A stretch of 64,000 bases of DNA from positions 1,116,001 through 1,180,000 of the forward strand of contig JAKSXM010000107.1 in NCBI GenBank assembly GCA_022575985.1, read 5' to 3'. This document shows positions 23,065-39,057 of the stretch, in pieces. The notes beneath the pieces are model-generated. The model was not told the origin of the DNA. It ran no database searches and saw nothing but the letters and a program-made list of their open reading frames with translations. The translations under genes were made by a program, and so were the position numbers. Source of the stretch: Anagrus nilaparvatae. Its lineage: Eukaryota; Arthropoda; Insecta; Hymenoptera; Mymaridae. How positions within the stretch are numbered: position 1 is the first letter of the stretch; each line of letters begins with the position of its first letter.

Positions 23065-23960
23065 AAAGATAGTACTTTCATGGAATTAAATGAAGTATTA
23101 CACCAAAAAAAAAAATATTGCAGTTTTTTTTATTTGATTTTTTAATTTTGAGAAAAAAATTTTGGAAAAATTCGGTATCAGATCCAAAAAATTTCTATAA
23201 ACGAACTTTCTAAAACTAGCACTCTTATAGAAATAAATTAGGTACTACGTCCAAAAAGAAAAAAAAATTTGGTGTTTTTTGTATTTTTTTTGACAAAATT
23301 TTTGGGAAAATAATTTTCAAAAAATTAAGTATCGGATTCGAAATATCGAGTAAAAACCATACTTTCAAATATAAGTACTTTCAAAGAAATAAATGAGCAT
23401 ATTACATACAAATTAAAAAAAAAAAAGGAGTTTGAAATTTTTTGATAAAAAAATGTTTAGAAAAAAAAATTAGGTCTTAATTCGATAATGGTTTTGAAAT
23501 ATCACTAGTTATAATATTACTTTCATAGAATGAAATGAGGTATAACACTAAAAAAAAAAAAAAATATTGCAATTTTTTTTTATTTTTCTTTTTTTTTAAT
23601 TTTGACAAAAAAAATTTGAAAAAATTAAGTATCAGATCCAAAAAATTACTATAAACAAGGTTCTAAAAACTAGTACTTCCATGGAAATAAATTAGGTACT
23701 ACGTCCAAAAAGAAAAAAAAGATTGGTATTTTTTGTATTTTTTTGTGAAAAAAATTTTAGGAAAAAAATTTTCAGAAAATTAAGTATCCGATTCTAGATA
23801 TCATGTGAAAAACATACTTTCAAATATAAGTACTTTCGTGGAAATAAATAAGGTATTACATCCGAATTAAAAAAAAAAAAAGTACCTCGAGCTTTTTTGG
23901 TGAAAAAATTTTTGAAAAAAAAATTAGGTCTTAATTCCATAATGTTTGTGAAATATCACC
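23065..23960 (+). repeat. Two tandem units of about 430 bp, A+T-rich
   Basis: The block at about 23065-23510 (GTACTTTCATGGAATTAAATG, then an A run, T-rich DNA, CCAAAAAATT, GGTACTACGTCCAAAAAG) is repeated with the same landmarks at about 23511-23960. The second unit continues into an AC microsatellite and a 3' part shared with 61487-61817. Non-coding. Confidence 0.65.
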
Positions 23961-23973
23961 GATTACATACATA

Positions 23974-24025
<52 letters not shown>

Positions 24026-24150
24026 GACACACACATACAAGCTTTTTTTAAAAACCGATTTTTTAGCTTCCTGAGGTCTCAAAACGTGCTTATATGCCAA
24101 AAAATCAAAAAAAAAATTTTGACCGATCACAATGGTTCCTCTATAAGGAA
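23790..24150 (+). repeat. Dispersed repeat with internal (AC)n, copy 1
   Basis: This segment matches 61487-61817 in the same orientation. Shared words are AAGTATCCGATTC, ATCATGTGAAAA, AGTACCTCGAGC, the (AC)n run (23978-24020 here), AGCTTCCTGAGGTCTC, AAAACGTGCTTATATGCC and GACCGATCACAATGGTTCCT. The microsatellite is longer here than in the second copy. The long ORFs over the AC run are low-complexity artefacts. Confidence 0.75.
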
Positions 24151-24199
24151 CCAAAACGAACATTTAAAATCTTATCGCCTAAAGCAAATCCTAAAATCA

Positions 24200-26270
24200 A
24201 TAGACTCTTGTAAAAAATTCTTGTAAAAAAATTTCATTAACATTCATTCCATAAAATGATTTATATAAATAAATTGCTATTGCATTGTTACCTTAATGGA
24301 CAATAAACAAAATTCAAAATTATCAAAATGTACAGAGAAGCAGCATGTGCATTAAATTTTTAATTATTATTATTATTATTATTGCAATAAATAACATTTT
24401 GTTTAATAAAATGGTAAAAATATTTAGGTTTGTATTTGCACAAAATAACGAGTCAACAGATTGAAGCAACATTTGTTACACAAAATTTATGTAAATTCAT
24501 GCTTAATTTCCTGACAACAGTGATATCCACGACTGAAATAACATAATTTTCTGTTAAAATGTACTTGTGTATATATTTTTGTATTTAAAATGATTTATTT
24601 GGGTGATACGAGCAATTGCTCTAAAAAATGTGATTTTTTTAAATTTATGTACATTAGACCGGTGGTTATTTTCTATAAGACCATTTTTAAAATACTGCTA
24701 AAAAATAACCCCCATTCAGAAGCTCAAAAAAGTTTCTAAAAACACTTTCTAAAACCTCGAGCATAATTATCAATAAATATAAAAAATAATATCCGTTTCA
24801 ATGAAAAGCCCTCTTAAACAGCAAAAAATATTACATTCCAAACTCCCATAAATAAAAATATTTTCCATTCTGTAAATCAGTAGTAAATCAAACTGCAACC
24901 CTTATCACATGTACATGATTTTATGTATTTTCCATTGTGTATAATATCTGAGTTATGAATAGTCCAAGTGTATGAATACACGAGAGATACGATAGATATG
25001 CAACCTCTTTCATTGAAAATAATAATGTGTGTGTGTGTGTGTGTGTGTGTGTACGTTGCACTTGAACGTTTTCGAACATTCATCATATCGTGCTTTTAAT
25101 AAAATTTTCATTAAGCTGATGATTACTGGGATGTACTACTTGTATTTAATATCTTATCGTTCATTAATAAATTAAATGAGGACTTTATGACATCTTTTGA
25201 CCCTTTTCTGGAAGTTTCAGTATACTAACCGTTAAAAAAATCGAATACAGTCACAGAAAAAGAGATAAATTTAATTTTAAAGAAACGAATAAATTTTTCC
25301 CAATAAAAAAGACATTATATTTAAAAAAACAAAAAAAGTAACCTACTGGAACAATACCAAAAAAATGGTGAAAAATTGAATATAATATAGATTTTTATTG
25401 AATGAAATTCTTTTCAATTTATACTTTACAGAGCTCCGTGCATGTATTGACACAGATAAAAAAACTATTTTTTTTTTAATAGAGAGATTTTTTTATTCAA
25501 AATGAAGATTAAAGAGGAAAATTCAAATTTATGTAAATATCAGCTCTATGAATTTTAGAGTCTTGTCTCTTTAAAAGTAAATTTTATTTATAAAATATTT
25601 TTCAAATACTTCTTTTTAAATTTTTCAAAAGCTCAAATTATACATTTTAAAAGAGGATTTAATTTTTTATTTATTATTCATAATTTATTATTTATGTATA
25701 TCAAAGTATTATGCTTAAGCTCGGGTATATTAGACTGGAGGTTAAATTGTTTTAATTTGCTATAATTTAATTCTTAGAGCTGAAAGGACTTAATTTTGTG
25801 GAAAAATTATTAATTGACATAAATTTTAGGGCTTAAAACTTTAATTCTTGCAAGCTTTAATTTTCAGCACTTTATTGCAGCAAAAAATTTAAATACCTAC
25901 ACTGAAAAAAAATTAGGTGCCTTTGCCAAAATTCCGGTTACCGGTACTGGATTTAGGGTTGTGACACATCCGGAATTGTTTTTTTTAACGGTTGTAAATG
26001 ATATAAAATCAAAATTAAAAAGAAACTGTTTTTTTTTGTCCAAAAAGTTTTACTATGCCTATAATATTAACTATTATTATATTTTTCAGTGTATTCGAAC
26101 TAATCTATATGAAAAATTCTATTTTTTCTTTGAACAAAAAATTAATAAAGGCTTTAAATCAATATGAAATCATAAGTCCCTTCTACACCAGATTAATTTT
26201 TTTAATCCCGCGTATACTTTTACTATAGGATAGCGCTATAATCCTGGCTATAATTAAAGCACACAGGATT
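24200..26270. other. Intergenic or intronic DNA, no exon recognised
   Basis: This stretch lies upstream of the first visible Cow exon and may be part of a long 5' intron. I found no exon encoding a signal peptide or the testican N-terminus. It includes a (TG)n run at 25025-25052. Confidence 0.35.
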
Positions 26271-26271
26271 G

Positions 26272-26500
26272 AAATAGTATATTACGACCCATGGCCAGAA
26301 AAATAAAGAATGGCCCAAATCGCACGTAAATTACCTTCCGAGGTGAAGCCGAGGATGGTAAACTGCGATTTGGAGCATTCTTTTTTTATGGCCCAGGGTC
26401 GTATACGATTTTTCTGCATCAGTGGCAAGAAAACACGTCTTTGCCGGACGCGTAGCGGCCGGGAAATACGTGCTTTCTGGCCGCTGACCAGAAAAAAATT
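26272..26500 (+). repeat. GC-rich double-hairpin repeat, full copy
   Basis: The copy begins ATAGTATATTACGAC and contains two adjacent stem-loops. Hairpin 1 (26306-26385) pairs AAGAATGGCCCAAATCGCA and its continuation with the complement ending TGCGATTTGGAGCATTCTT, around a loop GAGGTGAAGCCGAGG. Hairpin 2 (about 26420-26495) pairs CAGTGGCAAGAAAACACGT with ACGTGCTTTCTGGCCGCTG. The G+C content is well above the surroundings. The minus-oriented relative at 53945-54605 has both hairpins but is interrupted; 33816-33955 has only hairpin 1. The 78-codon ORF through it is judged incidental. Confidence 0.75.
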
Positions 26501-26745
26501 AATCTCATGTAAAAAGGGCTTTACTATAGGAAAACGCTTTTTTTAGCTTTTAGACGAAAATTTTTTGGTACTGCTGATTTAATTTAATTTAATTTAAATG
26601 AACAACATTGTGAAAATCTGGGTCCAAGCAAAAATTGCAATCCCTTGTCGTATTATATAGAAATTTTTAAAAATCCATTCATTTTCAGTTTATTTTACAC
26701 TAAAAACTAAAACTATAAATAAGTTTATTTTATTTTCTGTTACAG

Positions 26746-29700
26746 ATGAACTTTGCCGACCTCTAAACTGTAAAAAATCCGAAATATGCCTCCTCGAAGA
26801 TGCATTTACAGCAGTCTGTATTTCGAAAAAAGAACTTCACAAATCAAGGTACACTAAAAAATAACTTCAAAAATAAGTTCTTTTAAGCTAGCCCAAAATT
26901 TAAATTTTCAGGATAACAATAATAACGAAATCTCAAGCTGCCCAACAGCGTAAGACCAGAACAGATTTATCAGTAGACGAAGAAGACGACGATGCATTTT
27001 TCGATTCCGAAGATGACGACGAAGATCTAGACGAGGCAAAGTAAGTTCTGGATAATTTTAGCCTTGATCGATTAGTTTATTAATAAAAATTACTTTATTG
27101 ATAGAAAAATAGCTATTTTAAATCTAAATGCATTATCGAGTGCTTTTGAAATTATAATCAGATTATTTATACCTTAATTAGTTTTATTTGTATTATTTTT
27201 AAAAGCTATTATAAATTTATAAATATTCTTGAATACTTATTTTCTGTAACCTGATATTAACATAAATAACTTTTTACGTTTTGAAATTAATTACTTTCTA
27301 ACAAGAGGAAGAAGTACTTTGTCGAAAAAATATGACAATAAAAGATACATTGTCAGAAGTTTTAAAAGTAAACTTTTACGATAATAACAATAATAATTGC
27401 CTCTCTCAGTTATCTATAGCTCAAAAGAAATAATAAATTACACGTGTATAATACGAAACTTTACGTACAAATAATACGAACTTTCTATTATATCGAATAA
27501 GAAGAAATAGACTTTGACATATAGAGCTTCCACTGTGTAACATTAAATTTTCAAACGAGTTTTATACCTAATAGAAAATTTAGTCAAACTAAAATTTACA
27601 CACTCTATATTATTATAATATTAACTCGAGCTTTAGAGCTTTTTAAAAGATTAATTAATCCATATTTTTACTTTTAACAGGTGTCGTGAATGTCCTATTG
27701 TTAAGCCAATATTCGTTTGTGGTACTGACAACCACACTTATAGTTCTCCTTGTCGTGTGGATTACCACAATTGCGTTCATCGTACTTCACTGAGCATAAA
27801 CTGTACTGGATTTTGTCCTTGTAAAAGTAAGTCACATACACATATCAGCTAATTATTTAGGTTATTAATTATGCTATTCAAAGCCACATTCGAAAATTTA
27901 GGATACACTTGCATGTACGAAGATTAAAATGAGCTTCGGGGCTAAATTTATGCTCTAAAGTAGAAAATTGCCCTTTAGCGGTAAAAATCCTAACTTATGA
28001 TTGATTATTTTGATGTATTACTCGCCGAAAGCTCATTTTTACTTTGCATGTCTTACACTTTCAATCATTAATCTTTTAATATTAATTCTATATCTCTAAA
28101 TGCTCAAAACAAAATTTTGCCTTGTAACAAATTATTTCTATCTTTAGAATACCAATTACTATTTCTAGAAATTTATTTATTTATTTTTACCAATTTGGTA
28201 AATTTTTAAAAATTTAATATTTTATTATTTTCTTAAAACTCAAAAAAAATTTACAGTGTACATTTAAAATTAAATTTAAAAAAAAAAAATAAAAATCCTA
28301 GATAATTTGTTTACTTTTTGTATGAAAAAATATAAATTTTATTTTATACGTACTGAACATTATGTCGTTCAATCGATATTTGTCGGTACATTTTTTTTTC
28401 ATTAAAAGTATCCAAGCACCAGCCAACATTTTTTTATTCAACCGTATTCTCCAGCCCACGCATACGTACTGAATAATCGCAAAAAACATTATTTATTTAA
28501 TGGTCCTCCTTTTTTAATAAAACTATTATAAATTTTATCAAATTTGTTTTTTTTAACAAAATTCCAATTTTATATTTAGGTTCGGATTCAAGATCACACT
28601 CAAAGAAATTACAGCGTCAAAAATCAATAATGGGAAAAATCAACCGTAGCCGGGATATTACATTGACACCGAAGGATTTTAATTACGACAATCATCATTA
28701 TCAGTACTTGAAGTACTCGAAAAAGGCTAAGGTAAATCAGGCGACCTAATTTCACACCAATCCATAATTCATTCGGCTTTTTATGCAAATAAATAAATCA
28801 ATTTTTGAATAAGTAAAAAATCGAATTTTTCTCTATTTCAAGTATTTTTTTATCTTGAAACGATATAAATATAATTTTTCATGTCATTTAACAATATAAA
28901 AATCAATTTAGTATATAAAAACGGTCTATTGGACCCATAAATATTTCATGCTTTTCTAAAACAGTCAAATAAATAATAATTAGAAAATAAAATATTTTTT
29001 TAAATCGGTATTTTACTTAAATTTTATTATCAACGTTGCATGAACAATTTTTTTGTATTCTTTGGAAAAAATAAAAGAAGCATTTAAATCCCTAGGAACC
29101 CTAGATTTTAATACTCGAGAGAATTTGATGAATTTATATTTTTTAAAAATCATATTTTCAGAGTCGTTTGATTTGATGAAAAATTTAATTATGAATATTT
29201 AATTTTTTTTCTTATCAAAAAAATTTAGTATTTTTATTAAAATTTTTTCATAAAAATATTGGCGCAAATCTTTACTCTGAAAAAACAATTACTAGATTAC
29301 AGGAAGTGAAGCTTTTTCTCAGTGTAAAAAGAAATGAGCCAGTTCAATATATAATTTATAACCCAAATATTGATAATTAAAATAATTAAATTGAAATGTT
29401 TTAAATACTTTTAAAAGCATCTTTTAAAAATGCCTCATTAATTAAATAATGAAAAATGATTATTATTCAAATACAAAAAATTTCATAAATTTTTTTTCAA
29501 AAGATAAATTCAAAAAAATATATTTAATGTAGTACCTACTTGTCTGTTTATTTAATCCTTTTTTTCTGCATAATATATAATTCATCCAAAAAGTTAAAAA
29601 CAGAGAGATTAAATTTTATGACAAGGTTTTAAATTATTAACGACTCTTTAAATTTAACATTAATTTATCAAAAAACGTAACATCATGTAAATAATTAAGT

Positions 29701-32700
29701 TTTCTAATCTAAAACTTGTGTACTGTGAGTTAGTGGGTATTAAAGTGTCTGAAAATTTTTTCCTTATTTACTTAAAAAGTTATATTTTAGAAAATTGAAT
29801 AATCTAAACTTTCTGCAAATTCTATTATAAGAAAAACTGAACTTTATCTAATTTTAATATAATATCTTGGCTTTGAATTTATTTTTATTGTTATTGAGAG
29901 AAAAGCAATTTAAACTTTCTCAAACATTTATTTTTCCATTTATATACAAACTCATTTAATCTAATATAAATTCTCAATAGCAGCAACAACAACAGCAAAC
30001 TCTCGACAACGCACAGAACAAATACGAGGACTCGCAATTGATGAGTAACGAAGTAATGGAGAAGACAGTTTCGCCATCGAAATCGAGTTACACGCAACCG
30101 GCGAGAAATTCAATAAACGACTGTTCACCGGCCACAAGACCAGCTATGGCTAATCGTTTGCTCGATTGGTTTTCAGTGATTATGGCTGATGCTAAGCACC
30201 GAAGACAGCACCCAAAACCAAAAGGTCATTTCACGATCAGCTGTCAGAGTGAAGTCAGGTGGATGTTCGGTCACTTGGACACCGACGTCGATGGTAAAAT
30301 TTCTCTTCAGGAACTCTACAGCCTCGAACACGATCAAAATGAACCGTGTCTGAAACCATTCCTCGACGCTTGCGACGTTGACGGGTAAGTTTTAATGACA
30401 TTAAAAAGAAACACATTACCACTTTCTTTTCCAAGTCAATAAAAAAGTTTTTATGCTCGCACTTTTTTAGTTAAGTTTCTTTGGTATATACATAAAACTC
30501 CGTACCTGTTTACTAAATAAATTTGTGATATGCAAAATTTTTTTAGGGTCGATTTTTTAAAAAAAAATAAAAACGATCTGTACTTATACGGTTTGGAAAT
30601 AAAAAAACTTGTTAAAATTTATAGGTTTTCGATATTATTACATTTTTATGAATAAATAAATAAATTCAAAAAAATATAAAATTTTCGTAATACGAAATAT
30701 AAAAAAAAATTTTTATCTGTACCCGGATCCTTTTTTTTCTCTCAAAAGTCTTATTTTGGAATTATAGTTGAAAATAAAAGTTTGAACATTTTTTTTTCTT
30801 GTTCTTTTTATTTTAAAAAATTTTTGTTACATGAGTCTTCACTATACGTGCAAAAAACTTTAGGTATAAAAAAAATTAATGTATAAATTATTTTGTTAAG
30901 TTTGCAAAAAAAAAAATTTTTTTTGTATTAAGTAAACATTTGCTTTGAGTACCTAAGCCAATTTTTAAATAGTTTAATTAAAATAAAAATATTAAAAACA
31001 AATGCAAAAAAAGCGGTTGAATAAACAATAGATGAGGCATTTTTTTGCAAAACAGCTCTGCTTTACAAAAATTACTAAATTCATTCGAAAAATACAAATT
31101 TTTTAACCGATTTTGTCTCCTAAAAATTATCAGGCGCTATTAGTAAAATTTTAACACAGACTAACTCATATAAAATTTTTATTTGCAAAAGCATGAGTAA
31201 AATTTATTAACCTATCCATTTTATTGAATTTTTTCCATTATAAAATGTAAATCTGCTTTTTTATCAGAGTTTTAATAACCTATAAAAAACTGCAGCAATT
31301 TCGAATTAATTTTTATTGCTTATTTATTAGTAGTTTGATTCGATAAAATAAATAATAGGACTTAAAAACTGTGTGGGTATAAACTGCAGAGTCGCACATA
31401 AACTGACTTAATTGATAATTGTCTTTTTAAAACAATAAATTATTAATCTTTTTCCCCAATAAATAAAATATTAGAGTATAATTACTTTTATGGAAATTCG
31501 CCAAATTTATCGCATACCAAAATTACTAATGTCGTGTGTATGTTTGGCACATTACTTTTTTATGTACGTAATTACTTATACTGCTATTTTATCGATTTTT
31601 CCAATTAAATAAATGTGTAATTTGTGTCGTTTGTGGAAGCGTAACTCTCGTTTAAATTAAAATAGAATTTCAAGAAGTTTTACAAGTGTACTTCATATTT
31701 TAATGTATATTTTATTAATTAAAATTTATATCGTTAATGAAAACTTATATGGGTAAAATCCTACTAAAACAAAATTATCATAAAAACAACAGAATTTCAA
31801 CGGTATATAACGGAAAAGATCCACTTGTCCGCAAAAGTGGACCTTTTTAAGGCAAATTTCAGAAGCATCAAAAATTTGGTCGAAAAATAGTTCCCCGAAG
31901 GACTTGAGTGAAATTCCCCGAGGAATTCGAAAACCATGTCAGAATTTTAAGGGATTTTTATACGCTAAAAAGTGGGTCCTAAATATTCTGTTGCTTTTTT
32001 GACTTGTGAATCATATGAAATTAACTTAATTTTTTTTTTAATGTTACGTCAGATCAGATTGTAGGTGTTAGACTATCTCACTGCATGCTATTTTAGTTAA
32101 ATTCATAAAATATATAAAAAATGTCATTTTTAGGTTTAAACATTGACACTGGAATTTTTTAGTTTTAAAGTTTTAAACTTTTCTAATTGTTTGAATAATG
32201 TTTCTAACAAATTTTATTAAAGTGGGTATATTTTATTTTATCGAAAAATAATTTTAAAATATATATAAAAATACCCCGGTATTTCAGTGAAAATGAACGC
32301 TAATTTATTATAAAAGAAATTGTAAATGGTTTAAAATTGCAACGTGATGAAAATATAATAATAATAAATAAAAAATATTTTTTTTTCTTTTAAATTTCAT
32401 TCTATAAAATTTCTATTCTTAACCATATTTTTATCGATTTCCTTTAGTTCCTTTGTTTATTTGAAAATTGTAAATATAAAATTCAGTAGATAAAGTCCGA
32501 GATGGTCAGACGTGCTTTAATTTAAAAGTAATTTTATTATAATTCATTCAGAGAAAAAGGAAAAAAGTTTTCAAAAGCGAGTAAAAAAAACAATTAATAA
32601 AACAATAATACAAAGTTCCTTTCAACTATTGATTTTCAGCAAACCAAAATAGTAGTACAAAGTTTAAAAATTTTGTTTCAGTGACATCTTTGTAAGTGGT

Positions 32701-33129
32701 ACAGAATGGTGCGGTTGTTTCTCAAAAGCAGAAAGGCCTTGTGCAGCATTACGCAGGCGATCATCTCCAGAACTAGCACCAGCTTGCGATTCTCGTGGTT
32801 ACTTTCAAAGTATGCAATGCCACCGTGCACTTGGACTTTGTTGGTGTGTCGATCAACATGGAATTGAATTTGCTGGTACGAGAGTCAGGGGTACAAAGCC
32901 GGATTGTGGTAAGCTCAAATCTGTGTATTAACTTTGAAAATTACTTTGCCAAACAATTTACTATAAACAACTAAATTTAATTGCAATTTCAGAATCGATC
33001 GTGAAAAAGACAAACAGCGTAACTAACATAAACAATTCCATTAAAACCAATAGTGTAGATCTTGAAGACGACGACGAAGATTCAATTCAAGACCTCGAAG
33101 GATCAGCTGACCAATCTCTTGATTTTTAA
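26746..33129 (+). CDS. Testican / Carrier of Wingless (Cow) proteoglycan, 3' seven exons
   Basis: A secreted extracellular-matrix protein of the SPOCK/testican family; the Drosophila member Cow binds Wingless. Exons with GT-AG borders and continuous phase: 26746-26848, 26912-27040, 27681-27826, 28580-28731, 29981-30384, 32682-32908, 32993-33129 (stop TAA); about 431 residues in this window. Domains in order: follistatin-like segment (ELCRPLNCKKSEIC), an acidic linker, a Kazal domain (CGTDNHTYSSPC and following Cys), a basic linker, six glutamines, a SPARC-type Ca-binding module (RLLDWFSVIM, EF-hand DTDVDGKISLQEL and a second loop DVDGD), thyroglobulin type-1 (CDSRGYFQSMQC, CWCV), then an acidic tail ending SLDF. 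The first exon shown starts inside a codon, so signal peptide and N-terminus are upstream, not identified here. AATAAA occurs near 33250 and 33654. No Ser-Gly glycosaminoglycan site is visible in the acidic regions. Confidence 0.9.
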
Positions 33130-33260
33130 ATTTTTTTTCCAAAAAATTAAATTTATAAAAATATTGTAGAAAAAAAAAAACTTATGCACTATAAAACTTG
33201 TCTATCCGGCTGCAAGCATACTGTCGCTAAAAAATATTGTGTATTTATAAATAAAAAATA
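33130..33260 (+). promoter_or_regulatory. Cow 3' UTR with likely poly(A) signal
   Basis: Sequence after the TAA stop is A+T-rich non-coding. AATAAA at about 33250-33255 is the first clear polyadenylation signal; others lie near 33654 and 33739, so alternative 3' ends are possible. The longest would end just before the double-hairpin repeat. Confidence 0.45.
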
Positions 33261-33815
33261 TGATGGCCTCAGATAGGTGTATGTATGAGTAACTGTGGTT
33301 AGAGATACCATAAGAATTTAATTAACAGTAATTATTGCATATTTCAAATGTTAAATTTTTTCAGTTATTCGAAAGCCTAATAAAACTATATTTATACAGT
33401 ACAAGATCCCAATATTTTCTGATGGTATCTCTAAAAATATATGCATAATTCCGTCTAAAAAATACATTATTTGTAAAACTAGCTGATAATAATTATTAAA
33501 ATAGATTAAAATGTATGAAAGGAGTCTTAGAGAATTTATAATTAACACATATTTATATTAAGAGAGCTAGCTGTTTTTAAAATTCACAATTCAAAGCTCT
33601 ATAAATAATGGCCAATATATTCTGTGACTTGTATTATCGAAATATTATTTACAAATAAAATTCAAAATTTTATATTATATATAAATATTTTAAAGAAAAG
33701 CTCCAGATATATCAAGGATATATTTGACTGTCAAACAATAAATATTTTTGCATGTGAAAAAAAGTTACAGTAGCGGAACCAAAAATGAAAAAAAATTGGT
33801 TTGCACTTTTTGTGA

Positions 33816-33955
33816 AATAGTATATTTACGGCTCGTGTCCAGAAAAATAAAGAATGGCCCAAATCGCACGTAAATTACCTTCCGAGGTGAAGCCGAGGAT
33901 GGTAAACTGCGATTTGGGTCATTCTTTATTTATGGATAAGGGCTGTTGGCTTTAT
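33816..33955 (+). repeat. GC-rich hairpin repeat, short copy
   Basis: This copy has hairpin 1 only. It shares a long near-identical core with 26291-26385, including CACGTAAATTACC and GAGGTGAAGCCGAGG. Its two halves (about 33838-33885 and 33890-33945) are near-perfect reverse complements. It lies about 700 bp downstream of the Cow stop codon, between two convergent genes. Confidence 0.75.
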
Positions 33956-33959
33956 TCAA

Positions 33960-35690
33960 ATAAGTTATAAATATTTTTTAAAATTGGCAATTTCCTTGAA
34001 AAAAATATGGCGAATTTGACTACAGTTTGAAAAATTTGGGTTAAAAATGTGAACTTTTAATAAAAAAATATATGTGCAATACTTGTTAAAAAAAGTTTTA
34101 TACATCATTTACATAACTCAAATTTTCCAAGCTTTTCAAATATGTCACTATTTTTTATTTTTGCAAATTTTAGTTCTTAATCCCATGTCCAAATAAGGGA
34201 GAAAAATTTCTATTAGCTATTTTGAAAAAAGTCTCCAACCAATATATTTTTGATTCAGTTAATAATTTGCATTAAATCCACCATAATTCGTTTTCCTATG
34301 CCAAAATGTTTAATTTTTTGACAGCTAAAGATTCCATGATATTATTTCTAATTATGTATAATCAAGCTTAGTAAACGCATTTAATGTAAGCAAAATATAC
34401 TTAAAAGTAGTACCTTAAATTATACATAAATATATATAAATTATAATATGTCCATAAATATTAAAGATAAATCTTTTTTAATTTAAATTTTGTGTTTTTA
34501 AATTAATTATTTTATAGTGTAAGATATAAATAAAAAATATAATAATGACATATTTTATACATGCAATTAAATAAAAATATAATGCATATAATTTATAAAT
34601 GCATTTATGAAAATAATATAGTCATCATAATAAATTATTATATAATTATATAGAATTTTTAGAATACATATAAATAAGATATGAAACATTTCGATAAAAT
34701 AATAATTGCGGTTGTCAATTTAAAAACTACTAATAATTTTGCACAACGCTATAGTAATAATATGATTGATATAAATATATTATGATTGAATTGATCGAGC
34801 TTAACGATTAATGCAAAAATTTCAAAAAAAAGAAATAATTTATAAAAAAAAAATTCACAAATGAGATAAAATTGTTACATTTTAAGAGTTCACAAAAATT
34901 TTTACTCTTAAAATAATAAAAGAAACATTTCCATTTGATATTCCGAGTACATATAAAGAAAAAAGTATGTAGCGATTACTAGATTTTAGCAAACAAAAAG
35001 TCAGTGTGAAAAAATAGAAAATATTAAACACCAAATTTACTTTTATAAAACAGCTTATTATAAGTTGAAAAATGTACTTAATTAATGCTGTAATATAAAC
35101 AGCTAAATAATTATTTTATTTTAATCTGCAATTTATATAACAAAAAGTATTATTAAAAAACGTCCATTATTTATTATTTAAAATTACATTACTTATTAAG
35201 GTAAGAAATCATATTTAATGATCCATTAGAATGTAAAATTATTTAGAAAAATATTAACGATACATTCCATATAGTTATAATGTTACCCAATTTTATATGA
35301 AATTTAACAAATAACGCCATACTGTTTTATGCATTTTATGTATTTAAAAGCCATTTAGTGAATCAAAAGTTAATTTTATTTAGAAAATTAATAAAATCAT
35401 TATTGTATGCGACTAACTATTTGGATACCATTACTTTATATACGTAATAAAAAATAATTTTTAAAATTCATATTCAATGTAAAGGTTGCTGTATTATTTC
35501 TTTACAAATAAAAAAATAAAAATTGTTGTAGAAAAAAATTTATTGGCTTTATTTTATTACTATTATAATAACATTAAAAATTAAATTTTTACTTTATTTT
35601 AAACAGTATAAAAATATTATAAAATACAAAAAAAAATATAAGATACAAAATTTAAAAGGCACTGCTTTGATGTGATAAGAGTACTTGATT
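33960..35690. other. Very A+T-rich intergenic DNA between convergent genes
   Basis: Between the 3' ends of Cow and Fdh. No ORF or repeat with clear structure; both genes' distal 3' UTRs may reach in. Confidence 0.4.
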
Positions 35691-35697
35691 CATAACA

Positions 35698-38560
<2,863 letters not shown>

Positions 38561-38579
38561 GAGAAAAACTACTCCAGAA

Positions 38580-39000
38580 GAAAAAAAACTTATCTTTTTA
38601 CGATGAAATTTAGCCAAGTTATCATCAATTTAAGATTTTACTCAAATTTGTCTTAGAAAAGATATTGAAAAAAGTCTGGTTCTGAACTTAAAATAAACAT
38701 TATTTGCTTGATTATTATGGCAAAATACTAATTTTTTTTTTTAAATCGTTTACTCTAATCCCTGAGTATTCATTTCTTCACGAAAAAAATCATTTTTTTT
38801 ACCACATTTCAACTTTCAGGTCAAAAACCAATGAAAATCTGTGTTAAATAAATATTTATTTCTACTTATAGTTTTCAGGTTTCTGACCTAAAAATTAAAA
38901 TTTTGTCAATAAAAATGATTTCTTTCTTGAAGAAATGAATAATCCGGGAAAAATTAATCGATTAAAAAAAAAAATATATTATTTTACGATGAAGATCAAG
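38580..39000. repeat. Small fold-back, related to the next one
   Basis: GAGTATTCATTTCTTCACG near 38764 pairs with the complement of GAAGAAATGAATAATC near 38932, with the centre near 38850. The flanking ACGATGAAATTTAG and ACGATGAAGATCAAG words match those bordering the neighbouring larger fold-back, so the two are adjacent members of one family. Confidence 0.55.
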
Positions 39001-39057
39001 ATAGTAATGAATATTTTAAGTTTTGAAACAGGCTTATTTCAATAGAATTTCAATCAT

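Noticed and set aside
23897..24226. 109-codon ORF rich in Thr-His
   Set aside because: It is translation of the (AC)n microsatellite within a dispersed repeat.
30038..30388. 116-codon ORF as a separate small gene
   Set aside because: It is the internal part of Cow exon 29981-30384, read from an internal Met past the splice donor.
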